Source: Bryopsis sp. KO-2023 (taxonomy: Eukaryota; Chlorophyta; Ulvophyceae; Bryopsidales; Bryopsidaceae). From it: 64,000 nucleotides of DNA. The position numbers and the translations under genes are program-made. Below, piece after piece: positions 58,301 to 64,000 of this stretch (its first letter is position 1; each line of letters opens with the position of its first letter). The notes under the pieces are model-generated. The model was not told where the DNA came from. It ran no database searches and saw nothing but the letters and a program-made list of their open reading frames with translations. Where the stretch lies: the NCBI GenBank assembly GCA_030272585.1, contig BSYQ01000004.1:744001-808000 (forward strand), given 5' to 3'.

Positions 58301-58962
58301 GTTCTGTTCTTGCCCCGATTGTGAGGATGGCTCCATCGTGTTGGACCCCGTTAGTGCTCCGAAATGGAGGCTGGACTGCAATCGGTGCAAATTCATGGTG
58401 TATTTGCCGCCCAATCTGTACTCAGCAAAACACTCACAGGAATCCTGCCAGGTGAATTCAGTAACAGAAACCTGGAAATCTTTAATGTTATTTTGAAAAG
58501 GCATCCACTACCTTTACCAAGCGTTGCGAATCATCAATACGATTTCTGGAGTGGAGGAAGTCCACTTGGGTTGAAGATCAAGAATGAGCCATCCCTCATT
58601 TAGCCACTGTAAATGCCAAACGCTCATTTGTCAGTTATCATCTGGAAAAATTCAGATAGAATAATCAACGCAAAAACAAACTGTTCCTTTATTCAAATTT
58701 TTTTTTGTAGGACTGTGAATCATCCCTGTTGGAGCTGGATTGGAAAAAAGGGTCTTCCCCGTTGGCTGACGGTTCTAATGAATACGTGGGGTGTTTCGTT
58801 TGCGATGATTTCATCCGTGGTTTGTGTGAGATCAAGCATAGTCACACTTTCATCCAAAGAGGAGGCCGAGGTGGGCGGAGAGGGAGGGGCCGGGGAAGAG
58901 GTAGAGGCCGAGGCCGCGGTCGAAAAAATATCGACCCCTTGATGAGTTTCAGGGATTTTTGA
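52312..58962 (+). CDS. TOP3B: DNA/RNA topoisomerase III-beta
   Basis: Fourteen exons join in phase: 52312-52395, 52864-53061, 53419-53517, 53637-53738, 54069-54137, 54412-54675, 55177-55317, 55794-55961, 56221-56496, 56748-56918, 57068-57335, 57674-57930, 58218-58451 and 58711-58962, giving 860 residues (human 862). It is a type IA topoisomerase that passes single strands. Marks include the Toprim start [34 protein letters not shown] (acidic metal site), [15 protein letters not shown], and the catalytic [12 protein letters not shown] (Tyr332). Further marks are AGDHPPITP and [20 protein letters not shown]. The C-terminus has cysteine pairs forming zinc fingers ([33 protein letters not shown]) and an RGG box ([18 protein letters not shown]) near the stop. 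RGG and zinc fingers identify the beta type, which acts on mRNA with TDRD3 in animals. Confidence 0.95.
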
Positions 58963-60159
58963 TTCGATCAGCAGCTACATCCGTTTTTTTTTGTCAAATT
59001 TATCATTGGGGTTTGATGCAACGACAGAAGATTTTGAAATTTTCCATGTGGATGTGGGGCAAGACAGATGTTTTTAGCAACCATGGTTACTTACCAAGAA
59101 AATCAAAATGAAATTTGATGCTGGGGATGTGTTCGTGGTCATTTGTTTTTGGTGGGGGGTGGAATTCAAGTCAATTTACATCATATTTCCACCAAACTCA
59201 TACAAAAAACAAAAACTAATTTTGTTTTTCCCCACTGGCACCCTGGTTATTCTTCATTTGTGCTGCTAAGATTGGGTCTCTGGAGTACACCTCCCGTCCT
59301 TTTTTTTCCTATCCTTTTTTTTTTCCTTTTCACAGAAGTTTTGTGAACCAATCATGTAAAGGAAAGAAGAATCAAGCATCTTGGGGCAGCACCGTCTTGT
59401 GTTGTTTCCCTGGTAGCAAAAAGTACTCGCATCTTCTCCAGTGAATTTCCCGAAGGATATAAAGGGAAAAGAAAGGGAAAAAAAGGAAACAAGAAAGGGG
59501 ACAAAAAGGGAACAATGAAAACAATAGATGGCAAATTCGCTCAACCCCCACTCGAGGTGTTACATAAATAAATTAGTGCATCCGCCATGAACCAGTCCCA
59601 GTCCCATGAAGTGAAACCTGGCCTTCCTCTCTTCTAGTCAAAAATATAAATACCAACCCACAAAAAGACAGCAAACGTTCCAAATGTTTGTTTTACCTTC
59701 CCCCACAAAAAAACAGCATGCTAGAAAAACCTTGATTTCAAGCCCTATGTACTTCCCCCACTACATACCTAATATATACGTATATATATAGAATGGATAC
59801 CCCATCAAAAGCTAAGAACTTCAGCGGACTTGAGCACAGTGATAAACTATTTAAAAAAAAAGGAAGACCCTCTTAATCAAACCCACTCCATCACAGTTAA
59901 TCTTCTCTACAGCCATAATTTAGGCCGAATTTCCTTGTATCATTGTTCTTCACTTGAAACCTCTTTCAGAAAAAGAAGGTTCACTCATAAGAATCCCAGT
60001 TTTTCTTCTTTTTTTCCCCCCAAAAAAACCACCACCAAATGCTGCTGCTACGTTTCTTTTTTTTTTCCTGCCTGCACTAAATCGATAATTTCCGGGGTGT
60101 CTTCTTAAAAAAAAAAAAAAGACGACCTCGAAAAAAAAAAAAAAGAAGAAGCTACCCTT
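58963..60159. other. Convergent 3' spacer
   Basis: About 1.2 kb between the stops of TOP3B (+) and the GT8 gene (-). AT-rich, with TA repeat near 59770-59790 and A runs next to 60120-60145. No gene is supported. Confidence 0.5.
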
Positions 60160-61713
60160 TCACACTCCATCCATAGATTTCACGTGGCCTTCACTTCGTC
60201 CACATGCAAACCACCTCATCGGTAAACTCGCATAAACATGGGTCAAAATCACATTAGCAATCACCGCTGCAACGCACGTGGCAATCACTTTCGTAATGAA
60301 ATTCTGAACGAACAGCATGTCAGCCAACCAAGGGGAAATCAAAATCCACAAGGTAGACATAGATGCAGATTTCAACGTCACTTTCCATGGTTTGGGCCCG
60401 AATGCCCCTCGCTGCGAAGGTGGCGCATTGATGGCTGTCCGATTTCCCCACCTATAGCACAGCCCCAGGTAGCATCCGAACAGGAAATAATGCCCCAGCA
60501 AAACCCACTCGTACGCCAGAAACCACCCCCAGAAAGAGTCGATTTGGTGAGGAACTAATCTGATTGCTAAACCCACTGGCAGCAGCAAGGTGAGGTAGCC
60601 AACGAAAATCGACAGGCCTGTGAACCGTCTCGGGATGATTTGCTTGCCGTTCACACAGGGGCCCCCGATGTGAGGTGAATTGTAGCTGCCGAATCCGGAC
60701 ATCCCATTCTTCCCCAGACATCGACGGGCGACCAGGGCTAGAAACAGCACCGGGAGGATCATCATAAAGATTTTCGCATAGTGCTGAGAAGGGGTGGTTC
60801 CACAAGAGTAGCCGAGGGAATCCCTGGGCAGCCTTTTCCTGTAAATTTTCCACATCATAATATCTTTGATGATCCAGGAAGCCCACCAATGCCACGGTTT
60901 GATGGGGCCCAGCGTGAAATGCACCACCCTTATGTCTTCTTCCGGAATCATCCACCGATTGGAGTTTATCACGTACAAGCCGATGTCGGCGTTGTACTTG
61001 GTGGGCAACCTCATCGTTTTCAATTTTGCTTCGTCCCCTTTGTATTCCTTGCTTGGATCGAAAACCGGCCCGTTCATGAAATCGTGAAAGTACTCGTTGA
61101 GAAAGCCTTGGTCCCCTCCGGTGTAGCTGGGCAGAGTCGTGATTTTGGACACCATGTCTTCGTACAATTCATGGGATGGGGAAACCACCATTACTCCAGA
61201 ATTGAGCCTTTCCGAATGTCTCATGGCAGCACAGAAGCCAGGGCACTTGAACAGAGCATCCGAGTTGTGTGTCATTATCGTGTCAGCGTCCAAATACACT
61301 GCCTTGGTGTATTCCACCAAGTTGAAAATCGAGAGCTTGGTGTAAACCGAGGAAAACTTGTCAGGGAAGCCGGTTTTTTGCGGTCCTTTTCCAGGGTTCG
61401 CGATTTCGTCCACCAGTTTCACCCTCCATCCGTCCATTTGCAAGGTCCTCAAGCTGGCAGTCGAGATTTTGCCCGTGACGATCAAAACGAGGTCGCGGGT
61501 GGTTTGGGTGTCTCTGATGGACTGACCCAGCACCCGCACGCCGAGAACGAAACTCTCTCCATACAGCAACGTTACGTAAGCCTCTTTGGATTTCGGCCCC
61601 AAGTCGTCGTCCAGCTTCCCATCCAAAATCACCCGACTGCTCGCCCTCGAGGATCCCAACAATAGGCACAGCAGTGCGAGACATATCGCCGAGCGTCCAC
61701 CCCCCTCCGTCAT
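60160..61713 (-). CDS. GT8 glycosyltransferase with C-terminal membrane spans (IPUT1/PGSIP6-like)
   Basis: A single exon of 517 residues. A signal peptide (ICLALLCLLLGSSRA) is followed by a glycogenin-type GT8 domain: AYVTLLYGESFVLGVRVLGQ, KLSIFNLVEYTKAVYLDADT with the DxD metal motif at residues 142-144, RLNSGVMVVSP, GGDQGFLNEYF and VHFTLGPIKPW. From about residue 318 five or six hydrophobic spans follow (IFMMILPVLFLALVA, FVGYLTLLLPVGLAI, WVLLGHYFLFGCYLGLCY and others). GT8 plus multiple C-terminal spans is the layout of plant IPUT1, which adds glucuronic acid to inositol phosphorylceramide in the Golgi. A sphingolipid role is inferred from that. An intronless gene is unusual here. A 294-codon antisense frame at 60781-61665 is a shadow. 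Confidence 0.88.
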   Translation of the reverse strand: MTEGGGRSAICLALLCLLLGSSRASSRVILDGKLDDDLGPKSKEAYVTLLYGESFVLGVRVLGQSIRDTQTTRDLVLIVTGKISTASLRTLQMDGWRVKLVDEIANPGKGPQKTGFPDKFSSVYTKLSIFNLVEYTKAVYLDADTIMTHNSDALFKCPGFCAAMRHSERLNSGVMVVSPSHELYEDMVSKITTLPSYTGGDQGFLNEYFHDFMNGPVFDPSKEYKGDEAKLKTMRLPTKYNADIGLYVINSNRWMIPEEDIRVVHFTLGPIKPWHWWASWIIKDIMMWKIYRKRLPRDSLGYSCGTTPSQHYAKIFMMILPVLFLALVARRCLGKNGMSGFGSYNSPHIGGPCVNGKQIIPRRFTGLSIFVGYLTLLLPVGLAIRLVPHQIDSFWGWFLAYEWVLLGHYFLFGCYLGLCYRWGNRTAINAPPSQRGAFGPKPWKVTLKSASMSTLWILISPWLADMLFVQNFITKVIATCVAAVIANVILTHVYASLPMRWFACGRSEGHVKSMDGV

Positions 61714-62239
61714 CGAGATATCGTTTCCGTGGCGCGAAAATAAAAACGAAACGGAAAAAGCGTCAAGGAAATGGAACGTGTGGTGGTAAAAAGATCAACG
61801 CAAGGGGGTGTGCTAACCATATTACGTAATCTTCTTTGGAGGTTGCGGCATGATTCACCCGAAGCTCCCTCAGGGGATGTATCTGTCAACCGCCGAAAGT
61901 AGGGCAGAGGAGGTGCTTAAACAGTCAGAGTCCACCCCACCCAATCCTCTTTTGAGTATTTAAACCTCGCGCTCGCACCTAGATTGAACCTGGCCAAAGA
62001 GGCGGGAGCGTGTTTCAGCATATTTCTGGAGCGTCGGAGTGTGGTTTCTCGGCATTTGACGTCTGGTGCAGCTGGTTGGCGATACTGTCGGAAAGACGAA
62101 AAGTAGAGTTGGAATCAACTCTGAGCGCTCGCTGGGAGGAGGAAGCTTCTCACTCTCGCCAAAGCAGAGGTTAAAACCGGAAAAGGTCCGAGGTAAAACT
62201 CACGAGTTTCTGCCATCCTTTGGTTGAGAGGGGGCGAAA
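61714..62239. promoter_or_regulatory. Bidirectional promoter spacer GT8 / CDC73
   Basis: The 525 bp between two head-to-head single-exon genes. A TACGTAAT motif occurs at 61825-61832, and a GAGTATTTAAACC sequence at 61955-61967 is TATA-like (TATTTAAA) in the direction of CDC73. Position and motif are visible; promoter function is inference. Confidence 0.45.
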
Positions 62240-63694
62240 ATGGACCCTCTGACGCTCTTGAGGGAGTTTTGCGTGGCGGGGAAATTGGACGTCGTAATGA
62301 AGTCCGGGAATCGAATCGACTTCGGCGAGGACTACAGTTTCGACGGGAAGATGCCGACGGCGTTCAAATCGGCTCACGGGAGTTTTTACGACCTGCAGTC
62401 GGTGTATTTCTTCATCAAAAACAAGGACCTCAACTATTTGGGGTACTGCGAAATCGCCCTGGCCCAGAAGGTGGAAAAAGTGGCTTATTTGGACAAGAAA
62501 CCCCTGTCGGATTATTTGTTCGGGCTCATCGAAACCCACGAAAAGATCGCACCTCCGGATAGTCTGCCAGTGGCCGTGGTACCAGCAACGAAACGCAGCT
62601 TGGAGGGGGCCGAGGGGGACAATAACGTTGACTCAAAACGACCCAGGCTGGATTCTGAAGCTGGGGATGGCTCCAAAGGGCAGCAATCCACCGCTGGGGA
62701 CGGGGCTAAAGATTCCAGTGGAGGGAAACCAGCCATACAAGGGGTGTTGGCACAGGAAAGGCAACTCTGGGACAGAAACTGCCAGCTGATTTGCCCAGGG
62801 AAGGACTTCTCTTTCGCTGCAGACTACGCTAAAAGGCACCTTGCAGACTTCAGACTGAAAATGAAGTCTGGAATGCACTCGGGCAGGCGGGATTCGTCCC
62901 AAAATCACTCCGGGAAAACTGGAAAAATCCCCGTCAGACCCTCGGGTCGATTCGAGAGGGAGCTCCCCCAAAATCAAGTGCAAAATCTTGCGGGGCCTCA
63001 GTTTGCGGACATGGGGGTTTCGTTGTACGGAATGAGGGGGGCAGATGTCAGACGGGGGGATGGGGGTGCTAATGGAAACCACGATGTTCGAGGGCACCAT
63101 AGCAGGAGGTATGATTCGGGGCGGCACTCTTCCCACAGAGGGGACCACCACAGGGCAGGGTCTTCCCATCGGCCATCTCGCTCCGAGGGTGGTATCCCCA
63201 TAATTCTGATCCCAGCGGGGCTTTCTGCCAAAATCAACATGTTCAATGCAAGGTATTTGCTGGAGGAGGCTAGATATGTTCCAGCAGAAGAGTGCAGGAA
63301 AATCAACCCCAAGAAAAAGGATGTGGAAATTGTTAGGAGGTCGTTCAATCGGAAGCGCCCTGTGCAATATCAGTTGATGGAGAAAACCCCGGCGAAAGAC
63401 AGCAAGGATTGGAACAGGGTGGTGGCTGTGGTTTCGCAAGGGGTCAAATGGCAATTCAAGGATTTCCCTTTCAAGGGGGCTGCGAAGGCAGACATGATCG
63501 AGACGTTTACTCGGATCCAAGGCTTTTATTTCGCGTTTCATAACGAGGAATTGAGCCCGTTGGTGAAATCATGGAACGTCCATACGCTGGTCATTCACAA
63601 GGACAACCGGCACACAGATATCACAGTAATGCAAGAGTTTTTCAGAAAATTGGATGAATTTTTACTGAACAAGAAAAGCAAACTGGCGTACTGA
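62240..63694 (+). CDS. CDC73: CDC73 / parafibromin, Paf1 complex subunit
   Basis: A single exon of 484 residues (human 531). The N-terminus, MDPLTLLREFCVAGKLDVVM, and SVYFFIKNKDLNYLGYCEIA match the parafibromin N-terminal domain. Residues 319-484 form the Ras-like Cdc73 C-terminal domain: IPIILIPAGLSAKINMFNAR, DWNRVVAVVSQGVKWQFKDF, IQGFYFAFHNEELSPLVKSW and the end KLDEFLLNKKSKLAY. The middle is disordered and basic, with His/Arg/Ser-rich stretches (HHSRRYDSGRHSSHRGDHHR). Cdc73 bridges the Paf1 complex to RNA polymerase II and supports histone modification during elongation. The start ATG has a good context and matches the family's N-terminus. No introns, in contrast to most neighbours. Confidence 0.95.
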   Translation: MDPLTLLREFCVAGKLDVVMKSGNRIDFGEDYSFDGKMPTAFKSAHGSFYDLQSVYFFIKNKDLNYLGYCEIALAQKVEKVAYLDKKPLSDYLFGLIETHEKIAPPDSLPVAVVPATKRSLEGAEGDNNVDSKRPRLDSEAGDGSKGQQSTAGDGAKDSSGGKPAIQGVLAQERQLWDRNCQLICPGKDFSFAADYAKRHLADFRLKMKSGMHSGRRDSSQNHSGKTGKIPVRPSGRFERELPQNQVQNLAGPQFADMGVSLYGMRGADVRRGDGGANGNHDVRGHHSRRYDSGRHSSHRGDHHRAGSSHRPSRSEGGIPIILIPAGLSAKINMFNARYLLEEARYVPAEECRKINPKKKDVEIVRRSFNRKRPVQYQLMEKTPAKDSKDWNRVVAVVSQGVKWQFKDFPFKGAAKADMIETFTRIQGFYFAFHNEELSPLVKSWNVHTLVIHKDNRHTDITVMQEFFRKLDEFLLNKKSKLAY

Positions 63695-64000
63695 TGATTG
63701 GGTGCTGTGTCTTGGTGGTGGGGTGTTTTTCTTTGAATGGCTCCCAGTGAAAATGATTGGTTGTGGAGGGTAGGGGTGGGATTGGAAACATGAAAATCAA
63801 GCTCAGTGAAAGAGGGGTTTAGAAAGGGAGGGGGGCATTTGTTATTGTTGGGGTTTTGTATCTGTGGTGTTTGGATTATGAGAAAATGGGCAAATCCTTA
63901 GTTCCTGTGTAAAGTTTTGATCAGAATTCTGTTTTGGGGGCTGATATTGTCACACACCAAGCTGATGGGTATGGGTTTCACCAAAAAAGACTCGGGGAAA
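63695..64000. other. CDC73 3' flank
   Basis: Runs from the CDC73 stop to the window end and probably contains its 3' UTR. G- and T-rich; no other feature. Confidence 0.5.

Noticed and set aside
60781-61665. 294-codon open frame on the plus strand
   Set aside because: It lies antisense within the GT8 gene, which has clear catalytic motifs and membrane spans; the antisense frame has no family features.
62633-63541. 302-codon open frame on the minus strand
   Set aside because: Antisense shadow of CDC73, whose N- and C-terminal domains are unmistakable on the plus strand.

Overview
The window is nuclear DNA from an intron-rich eukaryote. Most genes carry many short-to-medium GT-AG introns that keep phase when translated exons are joined, the spacers are AT-rich with homopolymer runs, and a full LTR retrotransposon is present. 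The gene set points to an alga, most likely of the green lineage: a secreted expansin, an IPUT1/PGSIP6-like GT8 glycosyltransferase with C-terminal membrane spans, an armadillo/U-box protein, a Pro/Thr-rich secreted wall-type protein and a chlorophyllase-like hydrolase. A selenoprotein T with an in-frame UGA argues against land plants, which have lost selenocysteine. The placement is inference; I cannot name the species.

Layout. 1-1000: remnant of a Patched/NPC1-like membrane protein beside a CGTTAC/GGTACGG-rich repeat. 3269-4479 (-): five-exon single-domain expansin. 6532-8899 (-): a gene model fusing a chymotrypsin-fold serine protease to ankyrin repeats. 9242-12829: gene-poor, with dispersed (TTTG)n-tailed repeats. 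12830-15205 (-): selenoprotein T, five exons, UGA at 14520-14522. 16103-18105 (-): secreted alpha/beta hydrolase with an eight-cysteine N-terminal module. 18780-25700: Ty3/Gypsy-type element with two 326-bp LTRs that look identical. 26583-27675 (-): secreted Cys-rich/PT-repeat/Gly-Ser-rich protein. 28309-31033 (+): SBDS with a long C-terminal extension. 31509-32997 (-): ADP-ribosylglycohydrolase. 33489-36332 (+): ankyrin protein. 37304-42363 (+): armadillo-repeat protein ending in a U-box. 43621-43912 (+): possible small Cys protein. 44305-51509 (+): golgin-84-like protein, 17 exons. 52312-58962 (+): DNA/RNA topoisomerase III-beta, 14 exons. 60160-61713 (-): GT8 enzyme, one exon. 62240-63694 (+): CDC73/parafibromin, one exon.

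Functional themes. Housekeeping genes cover ribosome maturation (SBDS), transcription elongation (CDC73, Paf1 complex), nucleic-acid topology (TOP3B), Golgi tethering (golgin-84), sphingolipid or glycan synthesis (GT8) and ER redox (SelT). Secreted or wall-facing genes (expansin, hydrolase, PT-repeat protein) lie between them. Neighbours do not form an operon or pathway; several pairs are head-to-head and probably share promoter spacers. Exon joins were worked out by hand from reading frame, splice consensus and family similarity; no transcript data were available.
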